This document shows positions 1 to 8,708 of a DNA stretch of 64,000 nt, piece after piece. Below the pieces are notes generated by a model, which saw only the letters and a list, made by a program, of their open reading frames with translations, had not been told where the DNA came from and did not search any database. Both the position numbers and the translations under genes were made by a program. The DNA is from Chitinivibrionales bacterium (lineage in GTDB: Bacteria > Fibrobacterota > Chitinivibrionia > Chitinivibrionales > FEN-1185): assembly GCA_035516255.1 (NCBI GenBank), contig DATJAL010000014.1, positions 53,275-117,274 on the forward strand, in the 5' to 3' direction. The stretch's first letter is position 1. The number at the start of each line of letters is the position of its first letter.

Positions 1-660
1 ATGGAGATCCGCGGGGCAAAGGACCATTGGGTGAAAAACATCAACGACCCGAAGGACACGCGCTGGGAATACACGTATCACGGCAGGCTCGTTGCCTATG
101 GCGCGTGGCGAGAGCTCAGGGGCGGCGCATCGCAGGAGGCCGGGTTTTTCAAGATAGACCAGATTGAAAAAGTGATTGACAAATTGTCAAAGCAGCCGTT
201 CACGCGCCAGGCACAGATGATCACGTGGATGCCCAATCTCGATTTCGATTGCTATGACCCGCCGTGCCTGCAGTCGCTGTGGTACCGCATCATGGAAGAC
301 GAGAAAGGCGTGCAGTGGCTCAACTGCAACGTACGGTTCCGCTCAAATGATGCGTGGGGCGCGAATTTCATGAACATGTTCGGCTTCACGCTGTTCAACC
401 GCGATGTGATCGCGGCGGAAGTGGCAAAGCGCACGGGCAAGCCGGTGGAGCTCGGCCGCATGAACTGGCACGCCGACTCATGGCACATTTACGGAAAAGA
501 CATCGAAAGCGCCAAGCAGCAGCTGTTTGACAGAATAGACACCATGAGCTTCGAGGAGCGCACCTATAATTTTCACGACGCGTTCATCCAGGAGATGTTC
601 AATGATGCCGAGGCGAGGATTGTGAAGAAAATAAAAGAATATGATGAAAGTCATAAATAG
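1..660 (+). CDS. Thymidylate synthase family protein, probably 5'-truncated by the window edge
   Basis: The 219 residues match the catalytic part of the thymidylate synthase/dCMP hydroxymethylase fold, which methylates dUMP (or hydroxymethylates dCMP) using methylene-tetrahydrofolate. Visible signatures are the nucleophile loop DPPCLQSLWYRI (Cys89), a phosphate-binding Arg-Ser-Asn-Asp (114-117) followed by the conserved Asn/Phe-rich stretch, and DSWHIYGKD near residues 158-166, equivalent to the D-x-H-I-Y segment of ThyA. The usual His after that Tyr is absent, as in divergent archaeal-type members. ThyA proteins are usually about 260 aa or longer and the reading frame starts at base 1, so the true start is probably upstream. 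The exact substrate is not certain. Confidence 0.75.
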   Translation: MEIRGAKDHWVKNINDPKDTRWEYTYHGRLVAYGAWRELRGGASQEAGFFKIDQIEKVIDKLSKQPFTRQAQMITWMPNLDFDCYDPPCLQSLWYRIMEDEKGVQWLNCNVRFRSNDAWGANFMNMFGFTLFNRDVIAAEVAKRTGKPVELGRMNWHADSWHIYGKDIESAKQQLFDRIDTMSFEERTYNFHDAFIQEMFNDAEARIVKKIKEYDESHK

Positions 661-689
661 GAGATAAAAGAATAAATAATAATGATCTG

Positions 690-800
690 GTGGGGAGAGG
701 TCTCTCCCCTGGGGTGCAGCTTCCTCCCGCCGGAAATTTTCCCAGGTTTTGTATCAGCGGGAGGTGATCTGCACCCACACCCCTCTCAGCAGGGGCTTCG
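690..800 (+). repeat. Type A dispersed intergenic repeat, copy 1 (two-stem hairpin)
   Basis: This is one of three related copies (others at 8098-8290 and 47733-47935). The core folds as an outer 8-bp stem GGGTGCAG/CTGCACCC (712-719 with 769-776), an internal loop CTT/TGAT, an inner 8-bp stem CCTCCCGC/GCGGGAGG (723-730 with 757-764) and a 26-nt variable loop. The other copies keep this architecture with different paired bases. ORFs that can be drawn through it resemble no protein and are not called. Confidence 0.7.
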
Positions 801-885
801 CCCCCGCAACGCCCCCAGGAAGCAACGGGAAGCCCCGGGTGCTTCGATGGAGGTGAAAGTGCGTGTTGATAAATCGGAAGTTTGC

Positions 886-1090
886 CAACGCGTTAGGCAG
901 GACTGGAGGCCGCGCTGGAGCGCGGTGCCGCCCGGACCCGCCGCAAAGCGGCATTGGGCCGTGGCGGCCCGAGCCGAAGGACGACGACCCTTGTGACCCT
1001 TGGAAATCCCTGACGAGGGAGAAGCACCCGAAGGGGTGGACCGGAAGGAGGGCCGACCCGGAGCGTAGCGGAGGGGAACGCCCATTTTAT
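886..1090 (+). repeat. Type B dispersed intergenic repeat, copy 1
   Basis: This GC-rich segment contains the hallmark run around ggaggccgcgctggagcgcg and a later ggaaggagggccgaccc block. The same blocks recur in the same order on the minus strand at 10606-10770 and on the plus strand at 36195-36375, with partial copies at 4428-4486 and 8345-8412. With the type A copy it fills the 458-base gap between the thymidylate-synthase-like gene and tssE. No protein-coding signal was recognised in it. Confidence 0.65.
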
Positions 1091-1118
1091 ATCTTATTGT
1101 AAATACTAAATCCAGAAT

Positions 1119-1538
1119 ATGAAACAAGCACTTTTCGAAAATTTAACCGGCCATTTCCTCGATGGAACACCGGTGGAGAGCGTGCCCCAATCCTCCCGCG
1201 GCATCGTGTCCATCATGGACCATCTCAACCGCCTGTTCAACACGCGCGAAGGGAGCCTGCACCTCAAGGACTACGGGCTGCCCGACATATCGGAAATCTA
1301 CCGGAAGATGCCGCACGGAATCGACGAGCTGCAGAAGGCGATCAAGCGCACGGTGGAGAAATACGAGCCGCGGCTCACCCGAGTAAAGGTGACGCCGGTG
1401 GAGACCGACGCCAAGGATTTCAGGCTTGTGTTTATTTTATCGGGCGAGCTTAGTGAGGGCGGCGGCCTGGTGCGGTTCCAGACCACGTTCACGAGCATGG
1501 GCAATTCGTCCATTGCGCCGTGGAAGAAACCGGAGTAA
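1119..1538 (+). CDS. tssE: TssE, type VI secretion baseplate subunit (gp25-like)
   Basis: A 139-aa protein of the gp25/lysozyme-like family, which forms part of the T6SS baseplate wedge and nucleates sheath assembly in the cytoplasm. The N-terminal part contains the family's short segment before SIMDHLNRLFNTREGS, then KDYGLPDISEIY, and the C-terminal half carries the beta-rich core ending in VRFQTTFTSMGNSS. The length matches typical TssE. It is followed by tssF and tssG, the classic E-F-G baseplate order, although a 185-base spacer with an inverted repeat separates it from tssF. No sheath, Hcp, VgrG or membrane-complex gene is visible in the window, so the remaining T6SS genes must lie elsewhere or be absent. 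Confidence 0.85.
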   Translation: MKQALFENLTGHFLDGTPVESVPQSSRGIVSIMDHLNRLFNTREGSLHLKDYGLPDISEIYRKMPHGIDELQKAIKRTVEKYEPRLTRVKVTPVETDAKDFRLVFILSGELSEGGGLVRFQTTFTSMGNSSIAPWKKPE

Positions 1539-1544
1539 ATCCTC

Positions 1545-1641
1545 GCCGCAAAGGCGCATGGGACGCAAAGAAATGTGGACAGGAAATCATGCTCCCTGAA
1601 AAATCAATAATTTTCCTTTGCGATCCTTGCGTCTTTGCGGT
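1545..1641. repeat. Long inverted repeat of the 'ccgcaaaggcgc' family, copy 1
   Basis: Two arms of about 28 bases (1545-1572 and 1613-1641) read CCGCAAAG... on opposite strands and pair with only a few mismatches around a roughly 40-base AT-rich loop. The same sentence-like motif forms inverted repeats at 4503-4595 and 24978-25068. Here it lies between tssE and tssF, where it could attenuate transcription through the T6SS genes. Confidence 0.7.
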
Positions 1642-1723
1642 AAATGCATAGAGAAACAAGCTGAGTCCACGGCGTGCCGTTTTTATCGGCGTGACGCCTT
1701 CAACCAATTTAAAGGGTATTCTG

Positions 1724-3475
1724 ATGATAGAAAAATATTACGAAGAAGAGCTCCGCTACCTCTACGAATCGGGACGGGAATTCGCCAAGGCGCACCCGGA
1801 CCGCGCGCAGTTCCTCAACGTTGACGCGGTGGGCGACCGCGACCCGTACGTGGAGCGGCTGTTCGAGGGCTTCGCGTTTCTGGCGGGCCGCATCCGCGAA
1901 AAGCTCGATGATTCGTTTCCCGAGCTCACCGAGGGACTGTTCAACCTCATGTGGCCCGGCCTGCTGCACGAGTTGCCGCCCGTGGCGATCGTGCAGTTCA
2001 AGGCGAGAACCGGCCTTTTGCAGGAGACACGCGTGCTGGCCCGCGGCGCCGAGCTGCAAAGCGCCGGCGTTGGCGCAGAGGGCGCGGTATGCCGGTTCAC
2101 CACCACGAGCGACGTGCGGCTCAATCCGGTGTCGCTTGCCAATGTTAAGAAGACGGTCGACAGAAAAGGAAAAGCATCGCTTTCCTTCAGGTTCGAGCTT
2201 GACCGTGGCGTGCAGCTTGCGAAGCTCTCGCTGTCGCCTTTGCGGCTTTACCTTCACGCCGAGATGCCCACCGCGCTCATGCTGCACGAGTTTCTCACGC
2301 GACGCGCCGTGTCGGTCTCTATCATTGCGGGCGACGGCGCTGCCGCCTGCGATGTCGACCCGAAGGCTGCGCTTTCTCCGTGCGGTCTTTCCGCCGAGGA
2401 GTCGATACTGCCGCAGGCCCCGGGCGTGTTTTCCGGGTATTCGCTGCTGCTGGAATATTTCGCGTATCCGGAGAAATTCCTCTTTGTCGATTTGAAGGGT
2501 TTTGAGAACCTGCCGTTCACCGAAGAATCCCTTGGCTTCGTCACCTTCACCGTTACCTTTGATTCCGATTTTCCGGCCGACAAGCCCTTTTCAAAAGAGA
2601 ATTTCAGGCTGTTTTGCGCGCCCGCAGCCAATATTTTCAAGAAAGACGCGGAGCCCGTTGCCGTGACCGGGCTCGAGACCGAATACCGCGTGGTGGCGGA
2701 CGCCAATTATCCCGCGTCGTTCCACGCGCACAGCATTGTTTCCATTGAAGGCGTCGAGCGGGCGACCGGAAAGCGCTCCGTGTACGAGCCGCTGTATTCG
2801 TTCACCATGGGAGGAAAAAAGAGGCCGCGTACCTTTGCGACCCAATACCGGTATGCGCCGGACGGGCGCCGCGAACTGTTCATCACGCCCGGCGGCGACC
2901 GGCTCGGCGAACAGGGCGAGATACGTGAAGAAAGCCTTTCCATTGTTGCGTGGTGCACGAACGGCGTTCTGCCGAGGGAGACCATACGCGAGGGCGGCAT
3001 CGTCAATCCGGGCGTGAATTTCCCCGACTATGTCTCGTTCAGCAACATAACCCGGCCCACGCTGCCTGCCATGCCGCCCAGGAACGACGATTATTTATGG
3101 ATGTGCATCTCGCACCTCGGCTCCACGTGCACCACGCTGTCGTCGCCCGAAACGCTCAAGGCGCTTTTGCGCCTGTACGACTGGTCGCACGCCGAGGGCA
3201 GGGCGCGGCGCATCGAGGCCATCACCGACGCGTCATCGAAGCCCGTCGAGCGCATCGTGAACGGCTCGGCCGTGCGCGGCGTGGAATTCTCGGTATCGCT
3301 TGCTGAATCGGAATTTTCCGACACCGGCGACGCGCACCTGTTCGGCCAGGTGCTCAAGGAGTTCCTGTCGCAGTACGTTTCGGTGAACACCTTTCTCAAT
3401 CTTGCGCTGGTGCTCAAACCGTCGGGCCAAACGCTGCGGTGGGAATCATTGGAGGGCAAAAAGTGGCTGATCTGA
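1724..3475 (+). CDS. tssF: TssF, type VI secretion baseplate subunit
   Basis: A 583-aa protein of the VasA/ImpG family. TssF, in two copies per wedge, binds TssG and TssE to build the T6SS baseplate in the cytoplasm. The start is taken at the ATG giving MIEKYYEEELRYLYESG, the conserved TssF N-terminus, preceded by an aaaggg ribosome site; an upstream in-frame GTG at 1691 would add 11 unconserved residues. The next conserved stretch, DPYVERLFEGFAFLAGRI, and the segment LPRETIREGG are also typical. Its end overlaps tssG by 13 bases, implying translational coupling. Length fits the family (about 580-620 aa). Confidence 0.9.
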   Translation: MIEKYYEEELRYLYESGREFAKAHPDRAQFLNVDAVGDRDPYVERLFEGFAFLAGRIREKLDDSFPELTEGLFNLMWPGLLHELPPVAIVQFKARTGLLQETRVLARGAELQSAGVGAEGAVCRFTTTSDVRLNPVSLANVKKTVDRKGKASLSFRFELDRGVQLAKLSLSPLRLYLHAEMPTALMLHEFLTRRAVSVSIIAGDGAAACDVDPKAALSPCGLSAEESILPQAPGVFSGYSLLLEYFAYPEKFLFVDLKGFENLPFTEESLGFVTFTVTFDSDFPADKPFSKENFRLFCAPAANIFKKDAEPVAVTGLETEYRVVADANYPASFHAHSIVSIEGVERATGKRSVYEPLYSFTMGGKKRPRTFATQYRYAPDGRRELFITPGGDRLGEQGEIREESLSIVAWCTNGVLPRETIREGGIVNPGVNFPDYVSFSNITRPTLPAMPPRNDDYLWMCISHLGSTCTTLSSPETLKALLRLYDWSHAEGRARRIEAITDASSKPVERIVNGSAVRGVEFSVSLAESEFSDTGDAHLFGQVLKEFLSQYVSVNTFLNLALVLKPSGQTLRWESLEGKKWLI

Positions 3476-4410
3476 TTGCCCGGCTCCGCGAAGAGGGCCA
3501 CAACTTCAACTTTTTCCAGGCGCTCTCGCTCCTCGAGGAGAAATACCGCGGCGAGGAAGGGGTGGGCAGCCCCGTCGAGTCGGGCAGGGTGCGCATGGCG
3601 TCGGGCACGTCGCTCGCCTTCCCGGCCAGCGACATCGCGTCGGTCAAGGAGACCGCCAGCGGCATCGAGTTCGTGCTGTCGTTCATGGGGCTCGTGGGCG
3701 TGTCGTCGCCGCTGCCGCTTTACTTTACGGAATACCTCCTTCGCCACGAGGAGGCCTCCGGGCCCCTCCGTGATTTTCTCGCCATCTTCAACCACCGCAT
3801 GTACACCCTGTTCTACCGGGCCTGGCAGAAGTACCGGTGCATCAGCATGGCGGCTGGGCCTGCGGCAAGTCCCGTTGCGCGCCGGATGGCGGGCCTTGCC
3901 GGCCTGGGCGGCGCGGACCTTTCCGATCCCTTTTACCGCCGCGCGCTCGCGTACACCGGCAGCCTTGCCGGCAAGGTGCGCTCAAAGGAGGCCTTGCGCG
4001 CCATGCTTGCCGATTTCTTTGGCGGCCTGCCGGTTGCGTTATGCGAATGGCAGCCCCGCTGGGTCGACATCGCCGACCTGCCGAAGCTGGGCATCGACTC
4101 CCGGCTCGGCGTCACGTCCATGTTGGGCACGAAGAAATGGGATGTTTCCGGAAAGTTCCGCGTGTCAATAGGCCCGCTGCCGAGGGTGACGTTCGAGACG
4201 TTTCTTCGCAATTCCGAAAATATCGCTGCTGTGAAAAAACTGGTGAATTTATTTTTAAACGATCCGCTGGAGTTCGACATTGAGGTGAAACTGGAGAGCA
4301 GCGAATTGGTGCCGGTGATTTTAGGACAAGATAATACCCGCCTTGGTGAGACATCGTCGCTGGGAAAGTCGGATAAAAGAAGCGGCGTGTCTTCGATAGT
4401 AATCGAATAA
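3463..4410 (+). CDS. tssG: TssG, type VI secretion baseplate subunit
   Basis: A 315-aa protein of the VasB/ImpH family, the TssF partner in the T6SS baseplate wedge. The N-terminal FNFFQALSLLEE and the central stretch with FMGLVGVSSPLPLYFTEYL are family hallmarks, as is the later block around LGTKKWDVSGKFRVSIGPL. The GTG at 3463 is preferred because a ggagggc ribosome site sits 5 bases upstream; another in-frame GTG at 3439 lies within tssF. The gene closes the tssEFG run and is followed by repeats, not by more T6SS genes. Confidence in identity is high, although the C-terminal region is less conserved. Confidence 0.88.
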   Translation: MADLIARLREEGHNFNFFQALSLLEEKYRGEEGVGSPVESGRVRMASGTSLAFPASDIASVKETASGIEFVLSFMGLVGVSSPLPLYFTEYLLRHEEASGPLRDFLAIFNHRMYTLFYRAWQKYRCISMAAGPAASPVARRMAGLAGLGGADLSDPFYRRALAYTGSLAGKVRSKEALRAMLADFFGGLPVALCEWQPRWVDIADLPKLGIDSRLGVTSMLGTKKWDVSGKFRVSIGPLPRVTFETFLRNSENIAAVKKLVNLFLNDPLEFDIEVKLESSELVPVILGQDNTRLGETSSLGKSDKRSGVSSIVIE

Positions 4411-4427
4411 ATTTTATTGGGATTTAA

Positions 4428-4486
4428 AGCCGGGCGTTTCCTTCGCCTTCGATCACCCTCTGGCTCGGGTCGTTTCTTCTCTCGTT
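4428..4486 (-). repeat. Type B repeat, truncated copy
   Basis: Read on the minus strand, this contains gacccgagcc and gaaggcgaaggaaacgcccgg, matching the 3' end of the type B copy at 10606-10770. It lies just after the tssG stop. Confidence 0.5.
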
Positions 4487-4502
4487 TACTTCGGCAAAAA
4501 AT

Positions 4503-4595
4503 TCACCGCAAAGAGGCAAAGAACGCAAAGGAAAAAAAGTCGGTTTATTCGGTGCATGATCTTAGCTAAAATATTCTTTGCGGCCTTTGCGGTGA
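4503..4595. repeat. Long inverted repeat of the 'ccgcaaaggcgc' family, copy 2
   Basis: The arms tcaccgcaaagaggcaaaga (starting 4503) and its approximate reverse complement ending in cctttgcggtga (to about 4594) flank a roughly 45-base loop. It sits between the convergent tssG and gmd genes, a position suited to a bidirectional terminator. No poly-T tract directly follows the stem, so that role is only inferred. Confidence 0.65.
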
Positions 4596-4632
4596 GGCTT
4601 TTCTTTTTATTGAATACCCTGGACATCTCGCG

Positions 4633-5670
4633 TCATTTCCCCTGCGCCGCTTCCCAGTCCGCCGTTGCCATGATCTCCACGAGCTTGTCAAAGGAGACCG
4701 ACGGCTGCCAGCCCAGTTTTTGTTTTGCTTTGCTCGGGTCGCCCAGAAGGAGGTCAACCTCGGTGGGCCGGAAATATTTCGCATCGACCCTGATGAGGGT
4801 CTTGCCGCTTTTTTTGTCGACGCCGGTTTCGCCGGTTCCTTCCCCGGACCATTGAAGGTGCATGCCGAGGCACGCAAACGCCTTTTCGCAGAATTCCCGC
4901 ACCGAATGCGTTTCACCGGTGGCGATCACGTAATCATCCGGCCCGTCCTGTTGCAACATGAGCCACATGGCGAGCACGTAATCCGGCGCATAGCCCCAGT
5001 CGCGCTTGGCGTTGAGGTTGCCGATGTACAGGCAGTCCTTTTTTCCCGCCTTGATCGCGGCCGCGGCCATGGTGATCTTTCTCGTGGAGAAATTCTCGCC
5101 CCTGCGCGGCGACTCGTGGTTGAAAAGGATGCCGTTGCTCGCATGGATACCGAACGCCTCGCGGTAATTGACCACGATCCAGTACGCGTACAATTTTGCC
5201 GCGCCGTACGGCGACCGCGGATAAAAAGGCGTGGACTCGTTCTGGGGCGTTTGCACGGCCTTTCCGTAGAGTTCCGAGGTTGACGCCTGGTAAAAACGCG
5301 TCTGGATGCCGGTCTCCTTTATGGCGTCAAGGATGCGGAGCGTGCCCGAGGCGTCGACGTCGGCGGTGTATTCGGGCACCTCGAAGGACACGGCCACGTG
5401 CGACTGCGCCGCGAGGTTGTAGATTTCGTGGGGCTTTATTTTCTCGAGCAAACGGTTCATGTTGCTCGAGTCGGTCATGTCGCCGTAATGGAGGAAGAAA
5501 TTGACGTCCTTGTTGTGCGAGTCGCGGAACAGGTGGTCGATGCGTTTGCGGTTGAAATAGCTGGCGCGGCGTATCATGCCGTGGACCTCGTACCCTTTTT
5601 GGAGCAGCAGCTCGGCAAGGTACGACCCGTCCTGGCCCGTGACGCCGGTGATGAAGGCGCGTTTTTTCAT
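4633..5670 (-). CDS. gmd: GDP-mannose 4,6-dehydratase
   Basis: A 345-aa extended short-chain dehydrogenase that converts GDP-D-mannose to GDP-4-keto-6-deoxy-D-mannose, the precursor of GDP-rhamnose or GDP-fucose. The NAD(P)-binding GVTGQDG lies at residues 9-15. The catalytic set is visible as STSELYG (about 130-136) and SPYGAAK (Tyr155, Lys159), and the C-terminal [13 protein letters not shown] is diagnostic for Gmd. Start ATG has an aaaggg ribosome site. The probable next enzyme, an Rmd-type reductase, is at 22889-23830 and not adjacent. The product would supply rhamnose or a related deoxysugar to surface glycans. Confidence 0.95.
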   Translation of the reverse strand: MKKRAFITGVTGQDGSYLAELLLQKGYEVHGMIRRASYFNRKRIDHLFRDSHNKDVNFFLHYGDMTDSSNMNRLLEKIKPHEIYNLAAQSHVAVSFEVPEYTADVDASGTLRILDAIKETGIQTRFYQASTSELYGKAVQTPQNESTPFYPRSPYGAAKLYAYWIVVNYREAFGIHASNGILFNHESPRRGENFSTRKITMAAAAIKAGKKDCLYIGNLNAKRDWGYAPDYVLAMWLMLQQDGPDDYVIATGETHSVREFCEKAFACLGMHLQWSGEGTGETGVDKKSGKTLIRVDAKYFRPTEVDLLLGDPSKAKQKLGWQPSVSFDKLVEIMATADWEAAQGK

Positions 5671-5820
5671 GATACCCTTTCTGATGACGCAACTACCCGA
5701 GGAGAAAAGCCGTCCCTGTAAAAAAGTTTGTGTCCATCAGACGGCAGGCCATGTATTTTTACGTGACAGGTGCCGATACTTTTACGCACCGCAAAATAAA
5801 ATAATTTAGAGAACCAAGGG

Positions 5821-5837
5821 CAGTTTACAATAAACTG
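5821..5837. promoter_or_regulatory. Perfect palindrome upstream of the PBP gene
   Basis: CAGTTTA-CAA-TAAACTG is a perfect 7-bp inverted repeat ending 17 bases before the PBP start codon, in the divergent region between gmd and the PBP gene. It could be an operator or a small 5'-UTR hairpin. No protein that would bind it can be named. Confidence 0.35.
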
Positions 5838-5854
5838 TCGCGACGGACGATTTC

Positions 5855-8077
5855 ATGAACCAGACGGCAGAAACCGTTGTTCAGCAGGCCGGCCCCATGC
5901 GAGGGAAGAGGCTTACGATTGTTGTCCTGGCCCTGGTTTTTGCCCTTTCGTGCGGAGCGACCGCAAGTGCATGGTTTCTCTACCGCATGTACCAGACCCT
6001 GCCCACGCTCGACCAGCTTGAGAACATCGAGCCGCCGCTGTCGAGCAAGGTGCTCGGCAGGGACGGCACGCTCATCCATGAATTTTCCATCGAGAAGCGC
6101 TCATGGGTGCCGCTCGCGGAAATACCCCAGCATCTCGTCAACGCGGTGATCGCCATCGAGGACCGGAAGTATTACAGCCATTGGGGGGTTGACTTAAAGA
6201 GAATCATCGGCGCCATGTTCGTCAACATCCGCAGGAGGCACGCCGCGCAGGGCGCGTCCACGATCACCCAGCAGCTCGCCCGCAACGTGTACCTGTCGTC
6301 GAAGACCTCCATGATACGCAAGGTGCGCGAGGCCATGACCGCAATCCAGATCGAGCAGTTTTACACGAAGCGGCAGATCCTCGAATTATATCTGAACCAG
6401 GTGTACCTCGGCGCCGGCGTCTATGGCATGGAAGCCGCGAGCCAGTGTTACTTCAGCAAGCACGTTTCGAAGCTCACCCTTAACGAATGCGCGGTGCTTG
6501 CGGGCATCATCCAGCTGCCCGAGCGGTACCGGCCCGACCGGCCCTCCAACCTCAAGAACACGCTCGCCCGGCGCGACCAGGTGCTCAAATCAATGGTGTC
6601 AATGCGTTTTCTGGACAACGCATCGGCCGCCGGCGTCATGAAGGAGGGGCTGCCGTCCAATCCGAAGAGCGACGTTTCCGAACGCGCCCCGTATTTCGTG
6701 GAAATGGTGCGCAAGTACTGCGAGCAGAAATACGGCGACGACCTTTTATACAACGGCGGTCTTACCATCTACACGACGCTCGACCCTGCGGCGCAGGATT
6801 CCATCGACAAGGCAAAGGTGCCGCACCTCGACACGCTTCAGCGCAAGATGAACGCGTATTTCCTCGACCGTTCGAACATCTGCCGCAAGCTTAAAATCAA
6901 GAGGGACTTTTTCATCAAGCACTTCGATTCGGTGTACGCCGCGAACAAGACGGCGTGCGAGGCCCTGCCCGATTCCCTGCGCCTGCGCATCGTGCAGACC
7001 GCGCTCGTCGCCATGGATGTGAAGACCGGCGCCATCCTGTCGCTCCTGGGCGGCCGCAATTTCCTCGAAAGCAAGTTCAACCGCGCGGTGCAGTCGGTGC
7101 GGCAGCCGGGCTCGGCGTTCAAGCCCATCGTGTACACGGCGGCCATCGACCACGGTTTCACGCCCGCGAGCGTGGTGCTTGACCAGCCCATCACGCTCAT
7201 GACGCCGCAGGGCGAGTGGCGCCCTGAAAACTTCGACGGCAAGTTCCGCGGCCCCGTGACGGTGCGCACCGCGCTCGAACATTCCCTCAACCTCGTGGCC
7301 ATCCAGGTTCTTCTGCAGGTGACCGGCGACACCGTGGTCAATTACGCGCGAAGGATGGGACTCAAGCAGCGCATGGAGCCGGTGCCGTCGCTCGCCGTCG
7401 GTTCGTGCGAAGTGATGCCCATGGAGCTGCTCGACGCCTATGCCATTTTCCCCAACAAGGGCGTGCGCGTGGAGCCGTACTACGTGGAGCGCGTGATTGA
7501 CAAAAACGGAAACGTCCTCGAGGAGCACCAGACCATGTCAACTAAGGTGCTGTCGCCGCAAACCGCCTACATGATGTGCGACCTGCTCCAGGGCGTGGTG
7601 CGCAGGGGAACGGGCGCGGCGATCCCGGGTATGGGGTTCCCCCGTCCCTCAGGCGGAAAGACGGGCACGTCAAACGATTATTCCGACGCCTGGTTTGTGG
7701 GCTTCACCCCGCAGATCGCCTGCGCGGTGTGGGTGGGCATGGACGAGCGGCGTTCATTCGGCTACGGCGTGACCGGCGCGCTCGGCGCGATCCCCCTTTA
7801 TGTCAAGGCGATGATCGCCCTGCACCGCAACATCAAGCCCGAGAACTTCGAAAAGCCCGACAGCATCGTCAGCCTCAAGATATGCCCCGTGTCGCACAAG
7901 GTCGCGACGCCATACTGCCCCCAGCCTTACGACGAATGTTTCATCGAGGGCACGCAGCCCGGGGATTGCGACATGCACGGCCCGGGAAAGGTAAAAAATG
8001 CCGACATGATGAACATGTTCGGGCCGAAAGAGAAGGCGCAGGAGAAGGTGCCGCCGAAGAAGCGATTAATGTTTTAG
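5855..8077 (+). CDS. mrcA: Class A penicillin-binding protein (PBP1A-like)
   Basis: A 740-aa bifunctional peptidoglycan synthase anchored by one transmembrane helix (about 20-42). The GT51 glycosyltransferase domain shows AIEDRKYYSHWGVD with the catalytic Glu, GASTITQQLARNVYL and ELYLNQVYLGAGVYG. The transpeptidase domain carries all three active-site motifs: SAFK (Ser420, Lys423), SLN (Ser477) and KTGT (from Lys602). It polymerises and cross-links glycan strands in the periplasm. A segment of about 60 residues between the two domains (about 330-390) is the least conserved part. It stands alone as a transcription unit, divergent from gmd and followed by a 700-base repeat-rich spacer. Confidence 0.93.
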   Translation: MNQTAETVVQQAGPMRGKRLTIVVLALVFALSCGATASAWFLYRMYQTLPTLDQLENIEPPLSSKVLGRDGTLIHEFSIEKRSWVPLAEIPQHLVNAVIAIEDRKYYSHWGVDLKRIIGAMFVNIRRRHAAQGASTITQQLARNVYLSSKTSMIRKVREAMTAIQIEQFYTKRQILELYLNQVYLGAGVYGMEAASQCYFSKHVSKLTLNECAVLAGIIQLPERYRPDRPSNLKNTLARRDQVLKSMVSMRFLDNASAAGVMKEGLPSNPKSDVSERAPYFVEMVRKYCEQKYGDDLLYNGGLTIYTTLDPAAQDSIDKAKVPHLDTLQRKMNAYFLDRSNICRKLKIKRDFFIKHFDSVYAANKTACEALPDSLRLRIVQTALVAMDVKTGAILSLLGGRNFLESKFNRAVQSVRQPGSAFKPIVYTAAIDHGFTPASVVLDQPITLMTPQGEWRPENFDGKFRGPVTVRTALEHSLNLVAIQVLLQVTGDTVVNYARRMGLKQRMEPVPSLAVGSCEVMPMELLDAYAIFPNKGVRVEPYYVERVIDKNGNVLEEHQTMSTKVLSPQTAYMMCDLLQGVVRRGTGAAIPGMGFPRPSGGKTGTSNDYSDAWFVGFTPQIACAVWVGMDERRSFGYGVTGALGAIPLYVKAMIALHRNIKPENFEKPDSIVSLKICPVSHKVATPYCPQPYDECFIEGTQPGDCDMHGPGKVKNADMMNMFGPKEKAQEKVPPKKRLMF

Positions 8078-8097
8078 CAAGATAAAATTATAAAGCT

Positions 8098-8290
8098 GGC
8101 GGGTGAGGTCTCCACCTGGGGTGCGGCTTCCGCCGCTTAGCTTGACAAAAACCAAAATGACGCGGCGGCGATCTGCTCCCACACCCCCTTTTTGGCGCCG
8201 GTACTCAGTGATTCGCAGACTTAAGTGGTGGCTGGCGATACGATCGCCGCAGCGCGAGTTTTACATGGCGGAAGAAGAGATTGTTGCATC
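8098..8290 (+). repeat. Type A dispersed intergenic repeat, copy 2
   Basis: Inner stem CCGCCGC/GCGGCGG (8130-8136 with 8162-8168), internal loop CTT/CGAT, and outer stem 8119-8126 with 8173-8180 (one mismatch and one wobble) reproduce the hairpin of the copy at 690-800. The downstream part, including ttaagtggtggctggcgata and tggcggaagaagaga, aligns closely with the copy at 47733-47935. It forms the first third of the 699-base gap before uvrC. Confidence 0.7.
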
Positions 8291-8344
8291 GGTAGAGGCG
8301 ACCTGCGAATCTTATTCTAATCGATTCTTATAGTGATAATCTGC

Positions 8345-8412
8345 AATACGCGTTACGCTCGTAAAACATCCGCTGCGGCCTCCAGTCGCCCCTAACGCGT
8401 CGAATTTCAAGG
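8345..8412 (-). repeat. Type B repeat, truncated copy
   Basis: On the minus strand this reads gacgcgttaggggcgactgg followed by aggccgc, matching the start of the longer type B copies at 886-1090 and 10606-10770. The bases from about 8413 to 8550 between this and the type C element show no recognisable feature. Confidence 0.5.
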
Positions 8413-8550
8413 ATCTCCGTTTTTGCTAATTATCTATTGTCAATTGGACATCGCCCTTAAATGTTTCCTCGGAAGTCTGTCAGCTTATTTTACCAGATAT
8501 CACCGCAACGGCTCATGTAAATAGCATTTCCCGGTAATCGGTCGCTTCAA

Positions 8551-8708
8551 GGGTGCGCCCAGCAGGTGGTTAGCGCTTGCAACGGCTGGTACCCGGCTGC
8601 ACCCAGGAGGGGGCAGCGCAGGACCGGGCGTGCTTTACGGGTACAAAGCATTTAAAATAGGGTTGAGCACGACCGGACCGGAGCGAGGGGGAGACTTCCC
8701 CCGCGATT
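8551..8708 (+). repeat. Type C dispersed intergenic repeat, copy 1
   Basis: It starts with gggtgcgcccag, contains acccggctgcacccagga in the middle and ends in a gggggaga/cttcccccg hairpin. The same order of blocks is found at 10871-11010 (plus) and 20633-20850 (minus). No coding potential is evident. Confidence 0.65.

Noticed and set aside
682..1127. Several overlapping ORFs upstream of tssE
   Set aside because: They are translations of type A and B repeats; the same peptide pieces reappear wherever the repeat does.
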